Shown: piece after piece, positions 20,767-30,387 of the stretch | Layout: every line of letters starts with the position of its first letter | How positions within the stretch are numbered: the stretch's first letter is position 1 | From: Hygrocybe punicea | Taxonomy: Eukaryota; Basidiomycota; Agaricomycetes; Agaricales; Hygrophoraceae | Reading direction: 5' to 3' | DNA length: 64,000 nucleotides | Assembly (NCBI GenBank): GCA_963556145.1 | Contig: OY744468.1 | Coordinates: forward strand, 1,612,001-1,676,000 | The notes under the pieces: generated by a model | What the model was told of the DNA's origin: nothing | What the model saw: the letters and a program-made list of their open reading frames with translations, nothing else | Database searches by the model: none | Translations under genes and position numbers: made by a program

Positions 20767-21300
20767 TCAATTGCCACTGGCAGGCAGTACCATAGTGAGT
20801 GGTGAGTGGTTGTCATCCACGACTAGGGAGCCTACAGCATTCAATTGATACATCCTGATGCTGCTTAATCACAACAATAAGCTTGATAATTGAAACAGGT
20901 GCTACAATTACACATTTTATCCTACATATCTACTACGCGAGACTTGGAGATGGGAGTCGGAAAGTAAGAAGAAAAGCTTTATGTAAGCAGCTACTGAATT
21001 GTTTTGTGGTGATGTATTTTGCACTTGCAAAATCCATCACCACAAAACATCAGTGGCTTTGATTACATAAGCCTTTCCACTTGTCTTCGTCTCACCATCA
21101 AGCGGTGCCACTGCATCATTAGTGTGGCTCTAGTAGAACCTAGTACATAGAAATTAATGACTACCAAACACCATAGAAATTAATAGAATGACTACCAAAG
21201 ACCTGAATTACGATGGATCTCGAATTGTCATGAGTGGCTCAGTCAGGCATCACAAAGAACGATGGCAAGTTATTATTGTTATTCCTCTATCTGTTGTTTG
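20767..21300 (+). repeat. dispersed repeat, copy A
   Basis: About 530 bp that reappears in reverse orientation at 56688-57225 with mostly single-base differences. It spans an AATTGCCACTGGCAGGCAG start, a TCAATTGATA block, a hairpin of about 46 bp (TTTTGTGGTGATG at about 20999 pairing with CATCACCACAAAA), and an end near CAAGTTATTATTGTTATTCC. No protein is encoded. The family could be a solo LTR or a MITE; no target duplication is obvious. Confidence 0.7.
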
Positions 21301-21589
21301 AAGCGACTCATTCTGATCAGGACAACAGGTTTCACAATTGGTTGCTTGTCGTTGGGCCTATGACGGTATTGGCTATGAGTGTATATAAGGCTGTATCTGC
21401 CATGAATTCAGCAAAACATATTGCATAACTCAGAATGGGATCCTCTCTCAGCCGACTTCTCCCTCCAAGCCTTGAAACAATTGTTGCACTCCTCACACTC
21501 CTCACTCAAAATTGCCTATCTTACCAGTCCTTTCTATCGTTGTGTGCTTTCAGGCCTTCGGTATGTAGATGAGTTGAAATATGTGATTG

Positions 21590-22095
21590 ATGACGCTCAA
21601 CATCAGCTTAGAATAAATGCAAATGCAAAGTGATGGAAGATTTGTGTGGTGATGGGCGTCCCGCGAAGAAAACATCATATGCTCGGTCAGATAACTCAGG
21701 GGAGCCATCTGGCCATCATACATCAGTGAGTACGCCAAGACCTACCCTCCGTCAACATTCATCAGGTCATCAGGTTGCACTGTCTGGAAGCTTGAAGCAA
21801 AAGGCTTGTGAAGGTTCAGACTACCCTTCACTACCCATCTCATTGGTCTTTCCAGTATGTACATGATTCGAAAGATGTTATCGACACTCAAACATCAATT
21901 CAGAAAAAACACCCACACAATGTGACGGAGGATTTCTATGGTGATGGGCGTCCCACGAAGAAAATGTCATCAGATCGTCAGGTTGCACTGTCTAGAAACT
22001 TGAAGCGAAAGGCTTGTGAGGATGTAGACGACAACCGCCTGTCTAAGAAGATTGCAGTGAGATTAGCAATCTCATTGGTCCTGCTGGACATATTT
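21590..22095 (+). repeat. imperfect tandem duplication upstream of the F-box relic
   Basis: Two related units, about 21595-21880 and 21890-22090. Both contain GGTGATGGGCGTCCC, a GCGAAGAAAA-like stretch, CATCAGGTTGCACTGTCT or its variant, and an AAGGCTTGTGA block. The second unit is shorter. Translated, both give a GDGRPxKK motif, so this may be a duplicated 5' coding end of an F-box-type gene. Confidence 0.6.
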
Positions 22096-22139
22096 ATCGA
22101 AGGACATCTTTATAGCTTGTTGACTCTTCCACACCGAAA

Positions 22140-23026
22140 ACTCCCTCGTTACTGGTAGAACTCTGTTTGATGGTCGGCGAATTCATTGATGACGCAACCC
22201 TCCACCGACTGATGACCATCTCCCATTTGTTCTGCGAGATCTTCACTGCATCGTACTTTAAACGCCATGGCCTCAAATTTCCAGGAGGATTTGCCATTCT
22301 TACAATCATGACACTTCCACAATTCACAGCCCTGCATGTTTGGTGTCAGTCTGGCTATTTCAAAAAACTGGACAGCGTTTTCCTACAGTTCTCATCACTC
22401 CAGTCTGTCGCCGATGCGCAAACCCACTGCATCAGAGCTTTCTTCGAAACATGCCATTCCTCAATTTTCACTCGCTATCTTTCAATTTATCTTCCCTTCC
22501 ACCTTATTGAGGCAAGCTTGGCCGTGTTGCAGAATGTGAGAGGATGCCAGGATCTATCCGTCTCTTTTCCAGGTGCACCCACCGAATTCCCACTCGTCAA
22601 TCTTCCTTGCATGACACCAAATAGTTGGATCTCAAAAAATCAGTGCCCGTTTTATTTCAGCACGCTCCAGATGTCTATGGGCCTCCTGATGAGTCAGTTC
22701 AGGCCATGGACTATCACCGTCCTCAATGCGACCAACTTGACTGCGTTGGATGTCTCATCGCTCAAGATGTGGTCCAATCATTGGCAACAATTCCTATGAC
22801 AGATCAATATCCCAACTCTTGTCAGATTCAACATCTCTGGCAATGCGCCAATGGTGTTGATCGTGGCTTTCCTGTCCCATCACATTCGCGTCCAGCAACT
22901 ACACATCACACCACCAAAATATTACGAGTCCCTATGAAGGAATCGTTCTATATGGTGGATTCTCAAACTCAGGGTCAGACTTTAATTTGCCAAGCTGTGG
23001 GAACAATTTTGAAGCCCTGGGAATAA
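22140..23026 (+). pseudogene. F-box/LRR-type protein relic
   Basis: F-box proteins select substrates for SCF ubiquitin ligases; Agaricomycetes have many. From about 22140 the frame gives SLLVELCLMVGEFIDDATLH followed by RLMTISHLFCEIF, an F-box-like helix pair, then a short beta/helix region (KRHGLKFPGG) and leucine-rich segments up to 22799. Similarity continues in another frame to about 23026, indicating a frameshift or an unseen intron. No clean start codon exists in frame; the frame opens right after a TAG that could be a 3' splice site (TATAG). Probably inactive. Confidence 0.5.
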
Positions 23027-23204
23027 TTATGAAACCGTGTGACTGGGCGGAGTTGAGTGTGAGAATTTGTTGTCCCAATCAGCAAGAACAATAAGGCAAC
23101 CGGATCACAGCAGCCAATGTGGAAATGGGTAGTGTTATATCATTTTGGTATTGCAATTGCAATCAGTTTCTTATAATAATCACATGCATTGGTAATGCAA
23201 TGCA

Positions 23205-23840
23205 CCATGTATGAATGAACAATATGTCAGTGGTATCTGTCATGTAGCTATATCTACTGTGTGTATTAGAATTGTTGATAATGAAAAGAGGTCGAACAGT
23301 GTTCATTGTACACCTGTCACACAGGTCCAGAGGTGTTTGGTGAGTGTTTGGTAGGTGTCCCAGCCTTGATCTTGGGCATTTCCCTTGCACAAACATCTGT
23401 ACGAACAACGTACTGGATGTATCTGTAATGTAGATGCATGTACAATGTGCATTAGAATTATTGACAATGCAAGCAGTGACTATTTGTCACACAGGTCCAA
23501 AGGTGTTCGGTAAGTGTTCGGTAGGTGTTCCAGTTTTCATCTGAGACATTCCCAATGCACAAACCACTGTATGAACAGCACATTGGATGTGTCTGTGATG
23601 TAGCAATATTTAATATGCACTTTGAAATCATTAACAATGCAAGCAGTGTTTACTCATTTAACAGGTAGAACAATGTATCAGAAAGCATTCAGCAAGCTTC
23701 CCAGGTATAATATGGTCTTCTAGCTTCAATGCTGGGCAATGCCATTGTACAAACAGTAGTATGACCTGTATATTGGATGGGTCTGTACTATTGCTATATA
23801 ACCTTGCAATGCACATCATACTTAATACATTCTCCATCAG
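23205..23840. repeat. three diverged tandem units of about 190-230 bp
   Basis: Three successive units share a GGATG(T/G)(A/G)TCTGT block, TGTAGCTATAT-like text, an ATTAGAATTRTTGA block, a CACAGGTCCARAGGTGTT block (units 1 and 2) and a TTGCACAAAC-like end. Approximate limits are 23205-23408, 23409-23600 and 23601-23835. Identity falls in the third unit. No coding potential is seen. A similar two-copy duplication occurs at 24811-25170. Confidence 0.6.
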
Positions 23841-24101
23841 GAAATTGAAAACCATATGAGAAAGTCTTATAAGACCTGATCAGATAAATCATAAGTAACA
23901 TCCAGTGCCACAATGATAACAGCAAGGTCAACCCAGATAATTTATGGTTACCTAGATGAAAATATATCACATCAAGCATATTGATATAAATGTAACATTG
24001 GTCACCAACAATGTCTTTCCCCCCAATCCAAGATAATTCATGGCTGCGAAGATCAATAACATCAGATATATCAGAAATGCAGCCCTAGTGTCATGACCAC
24101 C

Positions 24102-24747
24102 TTACAGCCGTTTTCAGCGAGTATTGGAAACACGATTTCTAAATGGTGGCTGTGCATTTCTGAATAAGGAAGCTGCCAAGAACCCGAGGTTTGATGAGCA
24201 TATTACATAAGATAGATGTCATCCATATATGGCTACACCACATGACTTAGCGTGACAGACAGTAAAATGACAATAGATAATGGTTAAGGACAATAGAAAA
24301 ACAGATGTTGCAGAGAAAGATTTAGAGGGCACTTCAAAAGGTGTTGGTGTATTTAAAACCATGATTTTCTATCAGGTGAAGGAGGAGGTCAGTAGTTTAC
24401 TCAAGAGAAGCGGGTGTGATGCTTTGTGACGTGCTGTGTAACATTGGAACTGAATGCTTATCTCCTCCTTCACCTGATAGAAAATCATGGTTTTAAATAC
24501 ACCAACACCTTTTGAAGTGCCCTCTAAATCTTTCTCCGCAACATCTATTTTTCTATTGTCCTTAACCATTATCTATTGTCATTTTACTGTCTGTCATGCT
24601 AAGTCATGTGGTGTAGCCATATATGGATGACATCTATCTTATGTAATATGCTCATCAAACCTCGGGTTCTCGGCAGCTTCCTTATTCAGAAATGCACAGC
24701 CACCATTTAGAAATCGTGTTTCCAATACTCGCTGAAAACGGCTGTAA
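24102..24747. mobile_element. 646-bp foldback element / long hairpin
   Basis: TTACAGCCGTTTTCAGCGAG at 24102 is the reverse complement of the end at 24747. The two arms, 24102-24387 and 24462-24747, are each 286 bp and differ at only a few positions, separated by a 74-bp loop. There is no open frame of note and no obvious target duplication. It sits between the two tandem-repeat zones at 23.2 and 24.8 kb, as if inserted into them. Transcribed, it would form a near-perfect long double-stranded RNA. Confidence 0.8.
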
Positions 24748-24810
24748 TGCTACAAGTGTTGAACCTGTATCATCTTGACTTCCCAGCTGAAACAATCTCA
24801 GCATGATATA

Positions 24811-25170
24811 CAACGGTTCAGCAGTAGCCATGAATCTATGTGTGCCGCAACAATACTCAATCTGTCAATCATGACATGAAAGCAGCAGCTATATCATAAT
24901 TTCAATACGAGGCTCAAAGATCAGCAGATGATGGCCGTTGATAAGATTATAGCAGGGTGATCCTCAAAGATGACATTTGTCATATTTGTCATAATGAGTG
25001 CCGGCGCAGCAGTGTAGCCATAAATCTGTGGATGCTGCAAGGGTGCTGATTCTGTCAACCATGATACACAAGCAGCAGCTTCATCACAATTTCCAAACTA
25101 GGCTCAAAGATCAGCAAGTGACAAGCATTGATAAGATGATAGCAGATGGTCTTAGTGATGGATTTTGTTA
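24811..25170. repeat. two-copy tandem duplication of about 185 bp
   Basis: The units begin AGCAGTAGCCATGAATCT and AGCAGTGTAGCCATAAATCT and share GCAGCAGCT, the block AGGCTCAAAGATCAGCA, TTGATAAGAT and GCCGGCG or CACCGGCG ends. They are diverged. No gene is seen. Confidence 0.55.
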
Positions 25171-25284
25171 GACGCATCATAATTGTCATGGTTGTCACCG
25201 GCGTAACAGTGATAATGCCAAGCAAAATGGAAGTGGGACCGAGGAAATATAATATATTAACGAGAAAGCGAATGACACGTAGAG

Positions 25285-26720
25285 CTAATATGCCTGGGGT
25301 TCACCAGCTTCATACACCGAAGCCAGGTTTTCCTTGTAAGCGTGCCTCTTCTCCTTGATGCGACACAAAGCACTACCCTCAACTGGTACTCTAGCTTCCG
25401 AGAATGAATGTGGGAAGATTTTGCTACATAAAGATTAACAGTGAGAAGCATCAGTTACAAATGGTGAATGACTTACCGGTTCCACCAGGTGAGGAGTTCC
25501 TCGATTTCTTCCTTCTCCTCAACATCCTCAAGGAGATCGAAGAGACTGTTGTAGAACATCTCGGAATCCGTGACCGTATCGGTGCGAGAGAAAGTGCTTG
25601 TGGAACTTAGAGCAAAGTGGACCTGAATAATTATGAGAAGTAATCGTTTCTAACATCTGACAGCAGTATGAACCTGAGTAGCGATGTAAACCAAGGATGC
25701 TTTCGTCACACATGTCATACCATGAATTCAGGCATTTCCCGACCACGTCGCTTTCGGACCGAGCTCGGCGACGTGAAGACGTGTTTGAATCCCTATGTAT
25801 CTTCAAATAGGACGAAGGGGTTTCATGAGATATTACGAACCATGACTAAAAGATGGGCCACTGATCACCACAGACGTGCATCTCGCCACTATGAAGCTTC
25901 TCTTTAATACTGTACAAGATGTAGGGATTTCTTTTAATTTATAATAAAAGGAAGGAAAACATGACGTACTGGGGCAAAGACCAATCTACTCCTGCAGGAC
26001 AAAGGAGCGCACCGGTCTTCTCATGATGAAATCCACGTGTTGTCTTTATCTTACGACTGAGAGGAGGTTCAAGAGTCGGCCCGGGAAGCATAATCCAGTC
26101 AATGATGGCGGACTTCATGCCTTTTGTGTCATTGGCACGGGCCCCGCTGACGCTTTTTCCTAGCTGAATGAAGAGATGTACAAGGAAGAAGTAAAAATAC
26201 ATTGAACGACTCACTAGGCCAGACAAGAGCTCGATCTCTTCTTCAGAGGATTCCAGAAGTCGTTTCTCAAGATCAGGACACACCCTGAGCAGATCCTCGA
26301 ACACTCGATGTTTGCGACATTCCCTGCAGAAGACCCAAAATTGCACCATGGGGTTACAACGTGATAATAATATGTGCTTACTTCTGCGTTAAAGACTCGA
26401 TGTCCACAGGCTCCAATTCACCCATGCGAGTCAAGCCGTTTGTAATAAGAACATTCACGTTGCAGAAAGTGTGGACAACTCAACCGAAATGGCGTCCGTG
26501 GTGCACAAGGGGGTCGGTAACGGTCCTACTCATTGAAGTTAGCAATTTGAGGAGTACCTGAAGAGAAGGGGAATCACGGTCGTTTCCTAGAGCCAAGCTG
26601 CAATGCATCATCGCGCGTCCGTCGACCAGTGGATAGTGCAGGGTCGGACTGTGTGGGTTCAGACATTGGACGTTAAGGTCAAGACGATAAAGGAGAACGG
26701 TTTGTCTGGTATGATTTTAT
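25285..26720 (-). pseudogene. DUF6698-like Agaricomycete protein, decayed
   Basis: A lineage-type family of unknown function. Minus-strand exons carry HRVFEDLLRVCPDLEKRLLE, then GARANDTKGMKSAIIDWI, the hallmark PPLSRKIKTTRGFHHEKTGA, the block LHSGEMHVCGDQWPIF, FKHVFTSPSSV, and VHFALSSTSTFSRTDTVTDS, ending in a Lys-rich exon with a TAG stop at 25285-25287. Introns at 25673-25623 (51 bp) and 25476-25424 (53 bp) join in phase. Damage: TGA at 25728-25730 and 26480-26482 (both compatible with CGA to TGA), a frameshift near 25755, and a degraded stretch near 25820-25850. The 5' end beyond about 26600 is uncertain. All introns survive, so this is a decayed gene and not a retrocopy. Confidence 0.7.
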
Positions 26721-27180
26721 ATGAAGACTGGTGGCGGAGATAGACTGGGTATGAATTGTGTATGCATACGGCTTGTAAATGGGTATCATCTGCAATAACT
26801 GTCGATTGACCAGTCCCCAAATAGATCATAATTAGGATACCGGCCAGTAGAAGTAGAACGAACCGACCGTTTTTGTTAGCCAGCATATTATAATGGGCTG
26901 CGGTTGCAGAACTAGCACGAGAAAATGACACAACATTTTGACCGGGCTGGCAATGTGATTAATAACTGAGTTTATAATCAATTTCTGCGGCCAAACCAGA
27001 TATTCGAAGAAAACTACATCACTGTCAATCATGTCCACTCGTCAGTGAAAAGGTAGCCAATCAAGGAAGCACCCCCGGGCCATTGATGAGGTCAAAGTCA
27101 TTATCCGGTATGAAAAAATAATCCAACTAACTTGACTCTGAAGCTAAGTTAAAACATCTAGAAGTACTAGGGGCAAACGG
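26721..27180. other. intergenic, one hydrophobic open frame
   Basis: A minus-strand frame at 26931-26659 contains a membrane-like segment (FVLLLLAGILIMIYLG) but has no relatives I recognise and no clear gene context. Otherwise nothing identifiable. Confidence 0.3.
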
Positions 27181-27182
27181 AC

Positions 27183-27546
27183 GTACCGTTTATTGGAGGA
27201 GGAAGACCTGGAGGACGGGAATGATTCGCTAGATTCTGACAACATCGGCAAGCAAATGTTTTCTCACCTTTAGTGTGTCTCATACCACAGTACAGATCGT
27301 GACTCCATGATCCGGTTGCGAGACCGTCTTTTGAGGGCAGAAGAAGAACTGTTGACCGCACGCTGCAGCATTTCCGAGTTGACATTGAAGAACATGCAAT
27401 ACGCGGCTGAACTGAAGAGGGAACGTTACATCAACGAGATTGCTCAGAAGTATATTCCAGAGGATATGCTTGCCGAATATTATGCGGAGTACCCGAAAAA
27501 TCAGCCTACATGGACGTCGTCATCACCTGCGCCTTGTAAGTTGTAG
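27183..27546 (+). CDS. small acidic/coiled-coil protein, likely multi-exon
   Basis: Function unknown. A short acidic stretch (LLEEEDLEDGNDSLDSDN, about 27187-27240) is followed, probably after an intron, by a coiled-coil frame starting at 27307 (MIRLRDRLLRAEEELLTARC) that continues through INEIAQKYIPEDMLAEYYAE and ends at a TAG near 27544. The heptad-like Leu/Arg/Glu pattern is clear. It is convergent with the REB1-like gene. The exact splice sites between the two parts were not resolved. Confidence 0.4.
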
Positions 27547-27578
27547 AATTCGTTGTTCAACATTGCTTGATTTTGCAT

Positions 27579-29250
27579 CTAGATGGTGATGACTAACAAT
27601 CGAGTTGGTATATAGTTACATAATGCATTCATTATCCTAACGCCATGTAAACGCCTGCACGTAAATGTCTGCACTGATATCATCTTGATTCCACCTGACA
27701 GGTTCGAAGTATGTCTACGACTTCTGGTAAAGGCACTCGTTAAACTTGTCCTAGTTGTGACGAGCAACCAACCTTTTTTTGTCATCCGCTCAGATCCATC
27801 AAGACCCGATTTCAGAACCACCCATCTTTGCCGAAGCGCTTGTATACTCCACAAATGTTGGAACAACTTTGCTATTTCACCCCAGACAATATTGTTATTA
27901 TTTGAGACCATCTTGTGAATTCTGTCAAGGGTCTGAGTCAGAACTAATACATCAATAGGCAGGATGCGTATACCCATTTAAAAGGGTGTATGTATCCGGT
28001 TGACTCCACTTAGGTTTTTGGCCCTGACGCTGCATTGTTGTTCGTAGTTCCGTCCTAAAAATGTACCCTAAAATCAGAATGGAAGTTGAACAGGGGTAGT
28101 TCCACAACCATTTGGTGCTGCATTGCTGTCTGCTACGCTTGTGTCCCATGCGTTCACTGACATCACCCCAAGGTATAGTGAACTTAGAGTCCTGGTTGGC
28201 ACTAATCTCCAACACGATTTTAGTCAGGTCTTCTTCTTCTACCTTTGTCCACTGGCCTGGCAATGTTCTAATGCATGTCTGATAGATTACGACTGCAGTC
28301 ACTTACCACTTATTCGCGTGGCGCGATGTTTGAGATGATTCCTGTAGCGGTCTCGGCAGTCTGTCTCGGACCTGCCAACCATGGTGCTGACAACGGTCCA
28401 TTTTTCGCCGTGTTGCGTAACATATCTGCAATAGTGGTCAGTATATTCTAGGATACGTTGGTATCAAAGGATCTTGCCGGATCAAATTGTTATCCTCAGA
28501 TTTAGTCCATGAACCCTGCTTACCCCAAGGTTGATACGCTCTGTGAACATGATGATAAACAGCGCCTAACGGATGCAAAGGGAGGGCAGAGGCTACACAT
28601 CCAGTAAATAACGCCCCAAGGATTAAATAGCTCGTTGTCAACATACCTATCTTAGACCAAAACATATTATTACGTGTCGTTTTAGATGTGGTGAAGATCA
28701 GTTCTGCCAACTGTTCGGAGTTGATGTTGTTCAGCTGTGATACGAACTAATCAATGTGACAAGACGTCGAAGGTGGTCGAACCCGGGCCACCTCCTGGTA
28801 TGAAGTGATCGCTTCACACATCAAGCTATCCTCTTCCGCCAAGAACTTCCCTTGTTTGTACACCAAACCCTCATTTTGTGCCAAATCTGCCAACTGTCAA
28901 GTAGATAACCATTTTGTCGCCAACATTTCCGCATTTTCTGGAGTATTCTGCTTTCCGATGGCCAAAGTAGAATCCAGTGCCGATTGCTCATGACTTCCGG
29001 TCGTCTCAGACCCGGAATCTAGCATAGCTGATTAGGAATACAGCAGACAGCTAACTTGCGCCCTTACCATTGCCCAGAGTATTCACAACTTCACTGTCCA
29101 TCGTATCTCTAATTTCTGCAGCAGCGGTAACGACTGCGTTAATGAACACGGCCGACTCGGATTCAGCACTGGAGTCGGATAATCGATTGGCCAGAGCCCC
29201 TTGGCCTTCCCAGGCCAATCTTGACCCCTTTGCCGGCCGCTGAATCGATC
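27579..29250 (-). pseudogene. REB1-like Myb/SANT DNA-binding protein with one in-frame TGA
   Basis: REB1-type Myb factors bind rDNA terminators and promoters. Minus-strand exons give an N-terminal Ala/Ser-rich region, GKFLAEEDSLMCEAI, FWSKI then HVHRAYQPWGKQGSWTKSED (first Myb unit), YVTQHGEKWTVVSTMVGRSE with TDCRDRYRNHLKH (second unit), then GQWTKVEEEDLTKIVLEISA and WGDVSERMGHKRSRQQCSTK (third), and a weaker unit with LWSIQALRQRWVVLKSGLDG. Introns are short and in phase; one, 28477-28426, is a GC-AG intron (GCAAGA...TTGCAG). A TGA at 28897-28899 interrupts the N-terminal part just before QLADLAQ, with Arg as the expected residue. The 3' end is unclear. Confidence 0.65.
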
Positions 29251-29609
29251 AAGTAACCGAGTCAAGGTGGGAGCAAATAACGCCGAGCCAACGGCTCACC
29301 TGCTCTGTGTCTTCTTCTCAACGATGTTTCCCCAGGGATGACATTTCCGAGTGCATAGCAAACTTGAAAGCGAACTTTGAAGGATTTGTGAGTAGCAATT
29401 TCATCAGTACTGACTCTCACTTCTTTTTTTGCAAAATGTATTTGAGAACACCTGACAACCTTCGCATACACTTCAAAAGACCAAGGCTATCTACTACAGT
29501 ATTATTGACTTCGGAAGAAAAGAGACAAATGTGGCTGTGACCCTTGTTGGCCAGCTTTATGGAGCCCATCTTGAGGGCAGTTTAAAACTGTCAGCCCGAA
29601 CTGGGAACA

Positions 29610-30200
29610 ATGGATACTCCTATCATGATGCCTATGGATACTCCTATGTCCTCCGAGTCAAAGGAATCCAACACGAACATGAATCCTCACCAGGAGTTCA
29701 TGGATTTCTCTATCGTAATGCACTATCCACCATAATCCTCTGAGACTCGGAATCTAACATTCCCGCCCTAGTATCTAGTCAATTCCCACTATACTACATG
29801 ATCCATGGAGTTTTGGCAATCCGTTGTTGAGTACAATGAAATGTTGGGCAAGTTACTTGAAGCTGAGGATGTGTTTTTGTGGCAGAGGTACGCCGTGATC
29901 AAGATGGAATGCCAGCTCATCAACAAGGAGTTGGAGTATCTTACTGAGGGCAAGATACAGCAACATCATAACATATCCCTGGCTTGCGCCAGGATGCAGC
30001 GCCGGGATTCAACAACATCTCCCCTTTTCCCACCCCATCTCGCTCCCATAATGCAGCTGGGGCCCGCAGAAAGGTTACGCTTACTCAAACGGAGCCAAGC
30101 AGACCAGGCTCGCGATGCCGAAGAAAGAGCGAGGCATAAGGGTCAAACTGGGTCAGAGAACATGGAAAATGCGGGCAATTTTCCGGAAGTCAGGTTGTAG
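29610..30200 (+). CDS. coiled-coil protein of unknown function
   Basis: Exon 1 begins at 29610 (MDTPIMMPMDTPMSSESKES) and runs through NPHQEFMDFSI to a GTAATG donor near 29714. The second exon picks up around 29805 with EFWQSVVEYNEMLGKLLEAE and continues as a long helix (MECQLINKELEYLTEGKIQQ), then PIMQLGPAERLRLLKRSQAD and an Ala/Glu/Arg-rich tail to TAG at 30198. It is convergent with the Spt5-like gene at 30388. The splice acceptor was not fixed, and a TGA lies just ahead of 29805 in the same frame. Confidence 0.45.
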
Positions 30201-30387
30201 GAGTCTGCGAGCCTATCTTTTTACTTTTTAATGTATCACAATAACACACTATTTATTATAAAGGTTACCGGGATTCTAATCAAGCACTTAAGTTGTTGTA
30301 CAAGCATAAGTGTACACGGTCGTAAGATGGCAACAGACATGGACAATTTAAATAGTGCATGATTTGCGAATAATAGTATGTATCCTA

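Noticed and set aside
28770..28800. GGGTTCGACC as a tRNA B box
   Set aside because: No cloverleaf or A box at the right distance; it lies in an intron of the REB1-like gene.
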